DNA from: Streptomyces uncialis
GTDB taxonomy: Bacteria; Actinomycetota; Actinomycetes; Streptomycetales; Streptomycetaceae
Direction of reading: 5' to 3'
Assembly (NCBI RefSeq): GCF_036250755.1
Contig: NZ_CP109583.1
Location: 6,673,501-6,737,500, forward strand
DNA: 64,000 nt
A model generated the notes under the pieces. The model saw only the letters and a program-made list of their open reading frames with translations. It did no database searches and was not told where the DNA came from. Shown here piece by piece: positions 44,641 through 52,095 of the stretch. The position numbers were made by a program, and so were the translations under genes. How positions within the stretch are numbered: the stretch's first letter is position 1; each line of letters begins with the position of its first letter.

Positions 44641-45249
44641 ATGTCCCTCACCACCCCCGTCACCCCCGCCACCTCCACCGAACCCACCTGGTCCCGTCCG
44701 GCCACCTCCGTGGTCCCCGCCGCCCCCTCGACCGGCGCCACCGGGGACGTCACGGACAGTGGGGCCGAGGACGCCACGGGAAGCGCGGCCGACGACGCCG
44801 CGGGAAGCAGGGCCGAGGACGCCACGGGAAGCGCGGCCGGGCACCGCACCCGGCCCCGCCGGCGACCCCGTCCCGTCGCCCTGCGCGCCGCCTGGTTCGC
44901 CGCCGCCCTCTTCTGGACCGCCTTCGCCGTCCTGGAAGGCGTCAACCACGGCTGGCTCGCGGGCGGGATGGCCCTGCTCTTCGCCGTCGCCCCCGATCTG
45001 ACGATGCTCGCCGCCATCGGCGACCCGACCCCGACCGTCCGCGGCCAGCTCCCGCCCCGCGCGGTCCCGTACTACAACCTCGCCCACCGCGCGGCGGTCC
45101 CGCTCGGCCTCGCCGTGCTGTACACGTTCACCGCGCCCAAGGAATGGGCCCCGCTCTTCGCGGCCCTGTGCGGCTGGCTCGCCCACATCTCGTACGATCG
45201 CGCCTTCGGGTACGGACTGCGGACCAAGGAGGGCTTCCAGCGTGACTGA
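44641..45249 (+). CDS. DUF4260 family membrane protein
   Basis: A 202-aa protein. After an ~80-residue Thr/Ala/Asp-rich N-terminus with imperfect GAEDATGSAADDAAGSRAED repeats, the membrane domain has FAAALFWTAFAVLEGVNHGW, LLFAVAPDLTMLAAIGD, PPRAVPYYNLAHRAAVPLGL and ALCGWLAHISYDRAFGYGLR with TKEGF, matching DUF4260. ATG 44641 has GGGAG just upstream. Its stop overlaps the TetR start by eight bases. Function is unknown; regulation by the coupled TetR is strongly implied. Confidence 0.88.
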   Translation: MSLTTPVTPATSTEPTWSRPATSVVPAAPSTGATGDVTDSGAEDATGSAADDAAGSRAEDATGSAAGHRTRPRRRPRPVALRAAWFAAALFWTAFAVLEGVNHGWLAGGMALLFAVAPDLTMLAAIGDPTPTVRGQLPPRAVPYYNLAHRAAVPLGLAVLYTFTAPKEWAPLFAALCGWLAHISYDRAFGYGLRTKEGFQRD

Positions 45250-45862
45250 ACGGCGCACGGGTGTGATCACGGACCTTCCCCCGGGCACGCCGGAACTGCT
45301 GGCCCACCTCACCCCCCGGGCCAGGGAGATCGTCGTCGCCGCCCGTGCCCTCGTGGAGGAGTCCGGCCCCGCCGCCCTCACCATGCGCGCCCTCGCCGAC
45401 AGCCTCGGCATCAAGGCCCCGTCCCTGTACAAGCACTTCCCCGACAAGTCGGCCGTCGAGGCCGAGGTGATCGCCATCGGCCTGCTGGAGACCGCGCAGG
45501 CGCTGGAAGCGGCCGAGGAGCGCCACGCGCACCGCCGCGACACGGACGCCGTCGTGGACGGCCCCGAACCCCCCACCCTGCTCGCCGCCCTCGGCGCCGC
45601 GTACCGCGCCGACGCCCTCGCCCACCCGTACGTCTACATGCTGGTCACCGAGGGCCCCCTGCCCCGCCACGCCCTGCCAGAGGGGCTGGAGTACCGGGCC
45701 GCCGCGCCCCTGCTGCGGGCCTGCGGCCACGACATGGACCGGGCCCGCGCGGTATGGGCCTTCGCGCACGGCATGGTCACCCTGGAGATCCACGGCAGGT
45801 TCCCGCCGGGCGCCGATCTCGCGGCGGCCTGGCGTACGGGCGTACGCGCGCTGGAACCCTGA
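45242..45862 (+). CDS. TetR family regulator with WHG-type C-terminal domain
   Basis: A 206-aa repressor. Helix-turn-helix at residues about 25-75: IVVAARALVEESGPAALTMR, then ALADSLGIKAPSLYKHFPDK. The C-terminal part (AYRADALAHPYVYMLVTEGP, then AVWAFAHGMVTLEIHGRFPP) matches the TetR_C_33/WHG ligand-binding type. GTG 45242 lies inside the DUF4260 gene, so the two are coupled. The operators at 44575-44618 are the probable targets. Confidence 0.92.
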   Translation: MTERRTGVITDLPPGTPELLAHLTPRAREIVVAARALVEESGPAALTMRALADSLGIKAPSLYKHFPDKSAVEAEVIAIGLLETAQALEAAEERHAHRRDTDAVVDGPEPPTLLAALGAAYRADALAHPYVYMLVTEGPLPRHALPEGLEYRAAAPLLRACGHDMDRARAVWAFAHGMVTLEIHGRFPPGADLAAAWRTGVRALEP

Positions 45863-45894
45863 CCCGCCGGGGCCGGACGGGCCGCCGTCCCGGG

Positions 45895-45900
45895 TAGCAT
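45895..45900 (+). promoter_or_regulatory. Candidate -10 box of rnpB
   Basis: TAGCAT lies ten bases before the predicted 5' end of the RNase P RNA. The -35 region is not clear. A weak call. Confidence 0.45.
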
Positions 45901-45909
45901 GTCCGGTAC

Positions 45910-46326
45910 GGCAGACGAGCCGGGCGGGCGGCCGCGTGGGCATCCTTCGGATGCTCCCGAGGAACGTCCGGGCTCCACAGGGCAGGGTGGTGGCTAACGG
46001 CCACCCGGGGTGACCCGCGGGACAGTGCCACAGAAAACAGACCGCCGGGGACCGTATCCGTACGGACCCAGGTAAGGGTGAAACGGTGGTGTAAGAGACC
46101 ACCAGTGCCCAGGGTGACCTGGGCAGCTAGGTAAACCCCACCCGGAGCAAGGTCAAGAGGGAGCACCCAGGTGCTCCTGCGCGGACGTTCGAGGGCTGCT
46201 CGCCCGAGTCCGCGGGTAGACCGCACGAGGCCGGTGGCAACACCGGTCCTAGATGGATGGCCGCCAGCCCGGCGACCGCGAGGTCCCGGGGCCACAGAAC
46301 CCGGCGTACGACCCGGCTCGTCTGCC
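45910..46326 (+). ncRNA. rnpB: RNase P RNA (class A)
   Basis: This is the catalytic RNA of RNase P, which matures tRNA 5' ends. The terminal helix P1 pairs GGCAGACGAGCCGGG (45910-45924) exactly with its complement at 46312-46326. Conserved cores are present: GAGGAACGTCCGGGCTCCAC near the 5' side, AGGGTGAAACGGTGGTGTAAG, GTAAACCCCACCCGGAGCAA and TAGATGGATGGCCGCC near the 3' end. Length ~417 nt fits Streptomyces rnpB. The terminal 27 bp is duplicated at 47980-48006, so its 3' end has served as an integration site. Confidence 0.97.
46300..46326 (+). repeat. Left direct repeat (attL-like), rnpB 3' end
   Basis: Identical over 27 bp to 47980-48006, within the P1 helix strand of rnpB. Insertion here leaves rnpB intact, as at tRNA att sites. 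Confidence 0.9.
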
Positions 46327-46331
46327 ACCAA

Positions 46332-46372
46332 GGGCTTCTGACCAGCAAGTTTGCAGGTCAGGGGCCCTTTTT
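46332..46372 (+). terminator. rnpB terminator
   Basis: GGGCTTCTGACC pairs with GGTCAGGGGCCC with two G-U pairs, then TTTTT. The copy at 48012-48051 has compensating changes in the stem. Confidence 0.88.
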
Positions 46373-46585
46373 CGCGAGTCGGACGGCATGCCCCGTTCCC
46401 GGTTCGTACCGGCCCCGACGGGACCGCCCGGGTGTGAACGTAGCCACGAAGGCGGCCACGTTTCGCGAGACCGGAGACGGGTGCGGCAGCGGGCTGCCGC
46501 CGATTCAGTGCAGGTGTGATCCATCGGTGACGCGGGGCTGGTCCTCTGCGGTGTCCTCGCGCGAGCAGTTCAGCCACGGCAGCGG

Positions 46586-47017
46586 ATGAAGGAGATCTTC
46601 GTCCGCCGGTACGACCAGAAGATCCCCCCGGTCCCTCTCCTCGACGAGGCCCGCGCCCTCCTGGTGATCGGCCTGCACGCCGACCGGCGCTCCGTCCAGG
46701 CCCGCGCCCGCGCAAAGGGCATGAAGATCTTCTTCATCGACCCCGAGGGCCTGATGGAGAACGGCACCTTCAAGGAGTACCCGATCGAGGGAGCGCGCGA
46801 AGGCGACACCATCGTCCGCTCCGAGGCGACTCCCGCCCCTCCAGCGCCTGTGCAAGCTCCTGGACGTCACCCTCTGACCGTCAACCGGCCAGAAGCCAAA
46901 CCCCCTGATACTTGCGGCCCGGCATCGGCTACGGCGGCGGCTGCCTCCCCAAAGACGTCGCCGCTTTCACCCACCGCGTCGGCGAACTCGGCGCCACCGG
47001 CGCCTCCGCACTCCTGA
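46586..47017 (+). pseudogene. Hypothetical protein fragment of the island
   Basis: The open frame (143 aa) begins MKEIFVRRYDQKIPPVPLLD, then EARALLVIGLHADRRSVQAR, then KGMKIFFIDPEGLMENGTFK; the family is not recognised. After about residue 90 (around 46860) the sequence becomes low-complexity, because from about 46912 the frame runs through the dehydrogenase remnant out of phase. The true C-terminus therefore appears to be lost at a fusion junction. Probably a broken gene of the island. Confidence 0.5.
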
Positions 47018-47040
47018 CCGCCGTCGAGCACGCGCGTGCT
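46912..47040 (+). pseudogene. UDP-glucose/GDP-mannose dehydrogenase remnant
   Basis: A frame beginning TTG 46912 encodes LRPGIGYGGGCLPKDVAAFT followed by HRVGELGATGASALLTAVEH. GPGIGYGGGCLPKD contains the conserved catalytic Cys-Lys segment of nucleotide-sugar dehydrogenases (GxGxGGxCxPKD). Neither the Rossmann N-terminus nor the C-terminal domain is present, so this is a ~40-residue remnant, cargo left by deletions. Confidence 0.75.
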
Positions 47041-47322
47041 CGGGACGAAGACCAGCAAGCCCGGCGACAACTGATACCTATGCCAGAAACTCGCCCAACA
47101 TCCAGGTGACCAGGCCCTCCAGCTCCTCCCCTCGCGTATCAGCCCCGACGGGCCGCTCCACCAGAAGCGGCCCGTCCCGCGAACACCTGGGGGCTCGGCA
47201 GTCGCCGTCAGTATGCTTGTCGTGCTCCCGCGCGCCGGGTGTCGCTCCGTGAGTGTCCCGGCTCCCTGGGGAAAGCTGGCCGCGTTGCTGTCGTGGGTAG
47301 TGGTGAGCGAGAGGGGCGCACG

Positions 47323-47607
47323 GTGCACAACGGGCCTGTGATGCGGACCAACATCGGAGATCGGGCGGTCGACCTGCCCGCCAGCCTGGACGGGATTCGG
47401 GCCTCCCTGTCAGAGGAGCTGCGGGAGGAGTTCGACCGCGAGATCGGCTCCGCGCTGATCACCGACGTACCCTTCATCGCCGCGCGGTGGTCACTGCCGC
47501 GCGAGGCCAGGGACGAGGACGAAGCCATGCTCCAGCAACTGCGGAACGGCGACTTCAGCGGCTTCACCGGCCTGGACGAGCCCTTCCCGGCTGGAGCCGG
47601 AGAGTGA
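47323..47607 (+). CDS. DUF6247 family antitoxin-like protein
   Basis: A 94-aa protein: central SLDGIRASLSEELREEFDRE, then IGSALITDVPFIAARWSLPR, then EARDEDEAMLQQLRNGDFSG, resembling DUF6247 proteins, which often precede RelE-like toxins in Streptomyces. GTG 47323 is used because GAGAGGGG lies about 6 bp upstream; ATG 47341 is a shorter option. Its TGA overlaps the toxin GTG. It is a likely antitoxin and the probable reason this part of the island has stayed intact. Confidence 0.8.
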   Translation: MHNGPVMRTNIGDRAVDLPASLDGIRASLSEELREEFDREIGSALITDVPFIAARWSLPREARDEDEAMLQQLRNGDFSGFTGLDEPFPAGAGE

Positions 47608-47855
47608 GCGGGCGCGCGTACCGGGTGCAGTTCTCCAACGTGGCACGCGCCACTGTGGCCGCGCTGCCCCCGGACGTCCGCAGCCGTTTCGACACGGGTA
47701 TCAAGAAGCTCGCGGCTGATCCGTACGGCGCGGGATCAAAGCCCATCAAGGAACCGGACTACCGCCAGGCCCTGGTGGGCGGCTGCATCACTTCGTACTA
47801 CGTCTCCACCACGGTGGAGGTCGTTTCAGTGACCAGGGTCCAGGGTCCGCCCTGA
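47604..47855 (+). CDS. RelE/ParE-like toxin
   Basis: An 83-aa small basic protein of RelE/ParE type: YRVQFSNVARATVAALPPDV, then RSRFDTGIKKLAADPYGAGS, then YRQALVGGCITSYYVSTTVE. The DPYG-GS segment and the beta strands ending VEVVSVTRV are typical. RelE homologues cut mRNA on the ribosome, ParE homologues poison gyrase; which applies cannot be told. GTG 47604 overlaps the antitoxin stop by four bases, so expression is coupled. Confidence 0.88.
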   Translation: MSGRAYRVQFSNVARATVAALPPDVRSRFDTGIKKLAADPYGAGSKPIKEPDYRQALVGGCITSYYVSTTVEVVSVTRVQGPP

Positions 47856-47979
47856 CCGGAAGTCGACCCCCGCGCGCGGCTGCCTCAGCAAGCCCTGCCA
47901 TTCCAACGTAACCACGAAAGTAGCCACAGAAGCCCCCTCCCCGCACGTTTGTGCAGGTCATAGCGGTGTGGAGGCTGTC

Positions 47980-48006
47980 CCCGGCGTACGACCCGGCTCG
48001 TCTGCC
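47980..48006 (+). repeat. Right direct repeat (attR-like)
   Basis: Exact copy of the rnpB 3' end; no other rnpB sequence precedes it. Downstream sequence to about 48055 still resembles the rnpB terminator region. Confidence 0.9.
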
Positions 48007-48011
48007 GCTCA

Positions 48012-48051
48012 GGGCTTCCGGCCAGCGAATTCGCAGGCCGGAAGCCCTTTT
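48012..48051 (+). terminator. Duplicated rnpB-type terminator
   Basis: GGGCTTCCGGCC pairs perfectly with GGCCGGAAGCCC, loop AGCGAATTCGCA, followed by TTTT. Four stem positions differ from the first copy and all keep pairing. Confidence 0.85.
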
Positions 48052-48192
48052 GCGTGAGCGTGGACGTGAGCGTGTGCGGACGGGCTTCGCTGAACCCCGT
48101 CGCGTACCGGTTCGAACGGGGCCCGCCCAGGGCGAAGCCGGTCAGGTCAGGTCTGGTCCGGGTCCGGTCTCGTCTCGTCAGTTCAGGTCTGC

Positions 48193-48771
48193 TCAGGTCA
48201 GCAGGAACGCCGACGCCGTCGCCGCGCCGAGGGAAGCGCCGGCCACCGTCTGGGCGACGGTGTGGTAGGCCAGCGCCACCCGGGACCAGCAGACCGCGAC
48301 GGTCAGCGGATACGCGAGCAGCCACCACGGCGAGTGCACGACGCCGAGCAACGCGGGGACCGCGGACGCGACCGCCGAGTCGACGCTGATCTTCCAGAAC
48401 ACGTTCACGGCCAGCAGGACGACGGTCATGGCCCACAGGGCGGTCATGGCGACGAGGATGCCCGTCGGCGCGTGGCCGAGGACCATGGCGAGCGCTCCGA
48501 GACCGACGGACGCCAGGATCACCAGGAATATCGGGCCGCGCCTCGTACGGTCCACCACATGCCGGTCGCCCCAACTGCCCCGCGCGCGTTCCCATTCGAT
48601 GTACCACGCCGGGACGATCCCGGCGCACAGCGCACCGAGCAGACCCCACGGAATCCCGGTCCAGTCACCCGAGGCCGCGAGTCCGATGCCCAACATGCCG
48701 ACGACGAGGACGTTCCGGGGCTGGAGGACATCGGTGACCATCCGGGCCGCCGTGGTGACCCCGGCCGTCAC
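48193..48771 (-). CDS. PAP2-like membrane protein
   Basis: A 192-aa protein with about five hydrophobic segments (NVLVVGMLGIGLAAS, GLLGALCAGIVPAWY, GPIFLVILASVGLGALAMVL, ALWAMTVVLLAVNVF, LAYPLTVAVCWSRVAL). The C-terminal half carries a degraded PAP2 phosphatase pattern: KISVDSAVASAVPALLG in place of KxxxHxS and CWSRVALAYHTVAQTVAGAS, which keeps Ser-Arg...His. Asp replaces the usual first His, so catalytic activity is doubtful. GTG 48771. It may be a lipid-modifying or structural protein. Confidence 0.75.
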   Translation of the reverse strand: MTAGVTTAARMVTDVLQPRNVLVVGMLGIGLAASGDWTGIPWGLLGALCAGIVPAWYIEWERARGSWGDRHVVDRTRRGPIFLVILASVGLGALAMVLGHAPTGILVAMTALWAMTVVLLAVNVFWKISVDSAVASAVPALLGVVHSPWWLLAYPLTVAVCWSRVALAYHTVAQTVAGASLGAATASAFLLT

Positions 48772-49709
48772 GCGGCGGATTCCACAACGGCGACGGCGGC
48801 CTGTGTCCAGTACGGCGGAGGGGTCGAAAACACGTTCATAGGTTCATCGTTGCAGCTCTTCGAACGACGACGAACCGGAGGGCACGGCCGTCATCGCCGT
48901 GCGGAGAGTTCCCGCGCTTCCCGTACGCCTTCTCCTCCCCTCCCCGGACCGGGTGGGCACCGGGTGCGTGAACCGTTCCGGGCCGAACGGGCAACAGGGG
49001 GTGTGCGCAGCAGAACCCGCCCGTCATCGGAGGCGGGTTTCACCGGCCCCGGGGTCGGCGTCATGGACAGCCGGATGCGCTACGAGCTGATGCTCGACCC
49101 GACGACGTACGAGCAGCTGGGGGCCGCTGGGTCGCAGCCGAGTCGTTCTCGTCGGAGCGGACCGCCAGCATCGAGGTCCAGACGGGCGACGCGCTGAGCG
49201 ACGAGACGAGCATCGGCAAGATCGTGGACAAGCCCGGTCAGACCTCCTGAACCCCTCCTGAACCTGTCCGGCTCCGGTGTTCGCCGGGGCGCTGGGCGCG
49301 CGGCCGGGGGGTCGCGCGCCCACCGCGGATGGGGCTCAAGGCGCGTTTGACGTCCCTTTGGCTAACCGCTGTCTATCGGGGGTCGCAGAGGAGGGTGCCC
49401 CGTGCGGGATGTGGTGCTGACGCTGCCGGCCAGGGAGCCGTCGCACGGAGACGACCTGCGCCGGAGACTGGTGGCGCTCGGCCCGTTGGGGCGGACGCTG
49501 ACGCGCTGTCATGGCAGCTCCCTGTGGAAGCCCCCCCTCGCGCCTGACTCGCGGCCGTGGGAACCGGGGTGGGCTGAGGTTCAACCGGTTTGTGCTGGCG
49601 GCATTGCGCCGACACTCCTGCCCGCACCTCTCTGTACCGGGCGGGAGGCGCGGTGCTTACCTCTAACGGACAGACGTCCGGTTCGCTACAGGGATCACAG
49701 GGAGAAGCC
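48772..49709. other. Gene-poor region with decayed coding
   Basis: About 940 bp lie between the PAP2-like gene and the secreted protein. Frames at 49062-49250 look like a frameshifted gene (listed separately); the remaining sequence (48840-49050 and 49260-49700) gives only short open frames with no domain I can support. This gene-poor character adjoins the island and continues the accessory nature of 46.3-58.9 kb. Confidence 0.5.
49062..49250 (+). pseudogene. Possible frameshifted small gene
   Basis: One frame reads MDSRMRYELMLDPTTYEQL from ATG 49062; near 49130 a switch of frame continues with WVAAESFSSERTASIEVQTG, then DALSDETSIGKIVDKPGQTS to a stop near 49250. Both halves look coding-like, so a one- or two-base indel may have split a ~65-aa gene. 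The product is unknown, and the call is tentative. Confidence 0.35.
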
Positions 49710-50126
49710 ATGTCCATAAGCACGCCCGCCAAGCTCGGTACTTTCCTCGCCGCCTCCTGTCTCTTGGCATGGGGGGCGCCCTCTGCGGGCGCCCAGGAGT
49801 CGGCCCCGCCACCATCCGAACTCACCTACCTCCGTCACAACGGGACAGTCGTCGGCTCCTTGACCTGGAACCAGGACCCGGCCGGCACCGTCCCCGGTGA
49901 TGCGCTACAGCTCTGTGACCTGGAAGCTGACGGCTGGGGGCTCGAAGTGGAGCTGGTCAACGGCGGGTTGGTGGAGATCGAGGCCAGCACCCGCGGTCAC
50001 AGCTCTCCCTGGTGCTCGCCCTGGAAGACCAGGAACCTGCCCGAGAACAGGACGTGGCCTGTCGACGTCTACATGGTCCAAGGCTCCAACTTCCGGAAAC
50101 TGGACACCGTGTACGTCAACTCCTGA
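49710..50126 (+). CDS. Small secreted protein
   Basis: A 138-aa protein: signal peptide MSISTPAKLGTFLAASCLLA followed by WGAPSAGAQE, likely cleaved after AGA. The mature ~110 residues are hydrophilic, with Cys in ALQLCDLEADGWGLEVELV and in HSSPWCSPWKT, which could pair. GGGAG precedes ATG 49710 by 8 bp. The family is not recognised. A similar small secreted protein (52439-52873) is nearby but not obviously homologous. Confidence 0.8.
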   Translation: MSISTPAKLGTFLAASCLLAWGAPSAGAQESAPPPSELTYLRHNGTVVGSLTWNQDPAGTVPGDALQLCDLEADGWGLEVELVNGGLVEIEASTRGHSSPWCSPWKTRNLPENRTWPVDVYMVQGSNFRKLDTVYVNS

Positions 50127-50159
50127 CCTGTTGGAGCGCTCGGGTCCCCCGGGCCTTCG

Positions 50160-50357
50160 TCAGCTCTCCGGGTGTGACCGGGTGGGGGCGTCCCCCCGCT
50201 GACCCAGGACGCGAAGCCGGTCGAGCTGCCGGTGCAGCCTCCGTTGGGTGATGTGGCGGGCCGAGAACTTCTCGGCCCGCCATACGAGGTTCGCGAGACG
50301 TTCGCGGAACGGCGGAGTCGGGCGGTCGCGGGGAAGTCGCCGGGTTCGCCGTCTCAT
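50160..50357 (-). CDS. Small Arg-rich open frame coupled to ATP-binding protein
   Basis: A 65-aa frame: MRRRTRRLPRDRPTPPFRER, then LANLVWRAEKFSARHITQRR. ATG 50357 overlaps the stop of the ATP-binding protein (ATGA), which favours a real coupled gene. Against this, the frame contains a perfect hairpin (50254-50282) that looks like a terminator, and the sequence has no recognisable fold. Real or fortuitous is about even. Confidence 0.3.
   Translation of the reverse strand: MRRRTRRLPRDRPTPPFRERLANLVWRAEKFSARHITQRRLHRQLDRLRVLGQRGDAPTRSHPES
50254..50282. terminator. Hairpin between convergent genes
   Basis: A 14-bp perfect stem TGGCGGGCCGAGAA with its complement around a single base. It lies between the convergent secreted protein and ATP-binding protein genes. 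Confidence 0.6.
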
Positions 50358-50830
50358 GGCGAGGTCTCGCGCGTGGGCATGAGTTCGGCCCAGACGACCT
50401 TGCCCCTGCGCCGTTGTTCGCAGCCCCAGCGGAAGCTCAGTGCCTCGACCATGAGGAGACCCCGACCGGATTCCGAGCAGGCGCCGGGACGCTGAGGTTC
50501 GGGGATGACACGTGACCTGTCGCCCACTTCGACACGCACCACGCCGCTCGTTCCGCGTCGGACCTCAAGGCGAAAGGTCGCACAGTTGGTATGGGTGACG
50601 ACGTTCGCGACCAGTTCGCTGACGATCTGCTGAGCGTCGGCGCACAGTTCCGCCATGCCCCAAGCGCCCAGTGCGGCGGAGACCAGCCGACGGGCCTGCC
50701 GGGCCGCCGACGGCCGGCACACCATTCTTTCCGCGACCGACTCGAAGGCGCCCGGACGGGCCCCGAACGCAATTGCATCGAGCCCGAGTTGGGGTTCACG
50801 CCGATCCGTGGCTACGTTCTTCCCGGACAT
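50354..50830 (-). CDS. ATP-binding protein (HATPase_c, anti-sigma-factor-type)
   Basis: A 158-aa single-domain GHKL ATPase. N-box DAQQIVSELVANVVTHTN and G2-like ACSESGRGLLMVEAL; the N-terminal CRPSAARQARRLVSAALGAW is the usual alpha helix. Such proteins include RsbW-like anti-sigma kinases; thousands exist in Streptomyces. ATG 50830 has GGAG upstream. It faces away from the divergent XRE gene and forms with XRE and DUF397 the classic whiJ-type trio. Confidence 0.9.
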   Translation of the reverse strand: MSGKNVATDRREPQLGLDAIAFGARPGAFESVAERMVCRPSAARQARRLVSAALGAWGMAELCADAQQIVSELVANVVTHTNCATFRLEVRRGTSGVVRVEVGDRSRVIPEPQRPGACSESGRGLLMVEALSFRWGCEQRRRGKVVWAELMPTRETSP

Positions 50831-50936
50831 GTCCACTCCTCTCCGTAGTGGCTTCACTACTGACGGGATTGAGCGTGGCCTGCCGCTGGGCACCATTCAA
50901 CTTGGCCAACGGGACGGAAAGGTCGGTGTTCGTGGG

Positions 50937-51764
50937 TTGAATCGCAAGGAGCTGAACCCGGACGAGTCACCCCAAGCGGCTTTCGGTGCGCAAGTGCGCA
51001 GCTTGCGGGAGCGGCACGGGTGGACTCAGGAGGATCTGGCCGACCGGATGGGATATTCCAGCACGCATATTTCGTCGGTTGAAACTGGCCGCAAGTCCCC
51101 GACCTTGCGCCTGTCGCGCAGGGCTGACCTGGCACTGAGAACCGGTGGCATGTTCGAGCGCATGTGGCGCGAGATCCGTCACGGCAGTCTGCTGGAGGGG
51201 TTCCCTGAGTTCGTCGGGCATGAAGGCCGGGCAGTGGAGATCCGGCTGTACGAAGTGGGCGTCATCCCAGGCTTGTTGCAGACGCCGGACTACACGTCTG
51301 TGCTGGCGGAAAGTGCCGTCAAGCGGGGTGCCATCACGCCAGACCAGGCAGCCGAAAGGATCTCGCTGGTCAGGGAGCGGCAAGCGGCGGTGAAGCGTAC
51401 GCCCCCACCGCTGATCCTGGCGGTGCTGGATGAAAGCAGCATCCGTAGGCCTGTCGGCGACCCCGCCGTGATGGAGGCGCAATTGACGAGCTTGATCGAG
51501 TTCGCCGACTTGCCGAACACGGTCTTCCAGGTGGCGGAGTTCAGCATGGGGCACCGCCGTCCGTTCGATCTGCCGGTCACCGTGCTGACCCTCCCGGACC
51601 GGTCCCTGATGTCTTACGCGGAGTCCGCGCAGCGTGGCCATCTTGAGCGGGACACCAAGTTCGTGCTGCCCATACTCACGGCCTACCATCAGCTACAGGC
51701 CGGAGCGCTGTCCCAGGATGTATCCATTGCCATGATCGACCGGCTACGAAAGGGCACCCCGTGA
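50937..51764 (+). CDS. XRE family regulator with DUF5753 domain (WhiJ-like)
   Basis: A 275-aa protein. Helix-turn-helix at residues about 14-65: FGAQVRSLRERHGWTQEDLA, then DRMGYSSTHISSVETGRKSP. The remainder is a DUF5753 domain: FVGHEGRAVEIRLYEVGVIP, GLLQTPDYTSVLAESAVKRG and the C-terminal TVLTLPDRSLMSYAESAQRG. TTG 50937 is used because homologues start at NRKELNPDES; the ribosome site is poor, and ATG 50829 is an upstream option. Its stop overlaps the first DUF397 gene by four bases. WhiJ-type regulators work with DUF397 partners in developmental control. Confidence 0.9.
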   Translation: MNRKELNPDESPQAAFGAQVRSLRERHGWTQEDLADRMGYSSTHISSVETGRKSPTLRLSRRADLALRTGGMFERMWREIRHGSLLEGFPEFVGHEGRAVEIRLYEVGVIPGLLQTPDYTSVLAESAVKRGAITPDQAAERISLVRERQAAVKRTPPPLILAVLDESSIRRPVGDPAVMEAQLTSLIEFADLPNTVFQVAEFSMGHRRPFDLPVTVLTLPDRSLMSYAESAQRGHLERDTKFVLPILTAYHQLQAGALSQDVSIAMIDRLRKGTP

Positions 51765-51973
51765 CGATCGAAGAGACCCCCCGCTGGTTCAAATCCTCCT
51801 ACAGCAACAACGGCGGCCAGTGCATCGAAGTTGCCGCCGACACGGCAGCCGTGCGCGGCACGGTCCCCGTCCGTGACTCCAAGAACCCGTGCGGTCCTGT
51901 GCTGGACATACCGGCCTACGCGTTCGCGTCCTTCGTGACGGGCGTCAAGGCGGGAGAGTTCGGCACGGTCTGA
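51761..51973 (+). CDS. DUF397 protein, copy 1
   Basis: A 70-aa DUF397 protein: WFKSSYSNNGGQCIEVA, VPVRDSKNPCGPVLDIPAYA, FASFVTGVKAGEFG, all diagnostic. GTG 51761 overlaps the XRE stop (GTGA), so the partners are coupled. DUF397 proteins accompany WhiJ-like regulators. Its last 97 bp (51886-51982, including the stop) are identical to copy 2. Confidence 0.93.
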   Translation: MTIEETPRWFKSSYSNNGGQCIEVAADTAAVRGTVPVRDSKNPCGPVLDIPAYAFASFVTGVKAGEFGTV

Positions 51974-52095
51974 GCGGGACGGCGCGGGGCGTTCGGCGCG
52001 GCACCGCGCAGTACCCGCCGGCGTCGAAGCCGCTGCGCGCCGGATGTGAGCGAGAGGGACCAGCTCACCATCAAGCAGGCACGAAAGGGCATCCC

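Larger units (their letters stand above)
46300..48006 (+). mobile_element. Degenerate genomic island inserted at the rnpB 3' end
   Basis: A 27-bp direct repeat bounds the segment: the rnpB 3' end at 46300-46326 and an identical copy at 47980-48006, exactly 1680 bp apart. The ~45 bases after each copy are also similar and both form terminator hairpins. A second direct repeat of 23 bp (19 identical) lies inward at 46437-46459 and 47905-47927, possibly arm-type sites. No integrase is present. Contents: a hypothetical fragment, a UDP-glucose-dehydrogenase remnant and a DUF6247/RelE-like pair. Most likely an excision- or deletion-reduced integrative element. Confidence 0.8.

Noticed and set aside
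46253..46589. Short frames within and after rnpB
   Set aside because: They overlap the RNA gene and its terminator and have no coding features.
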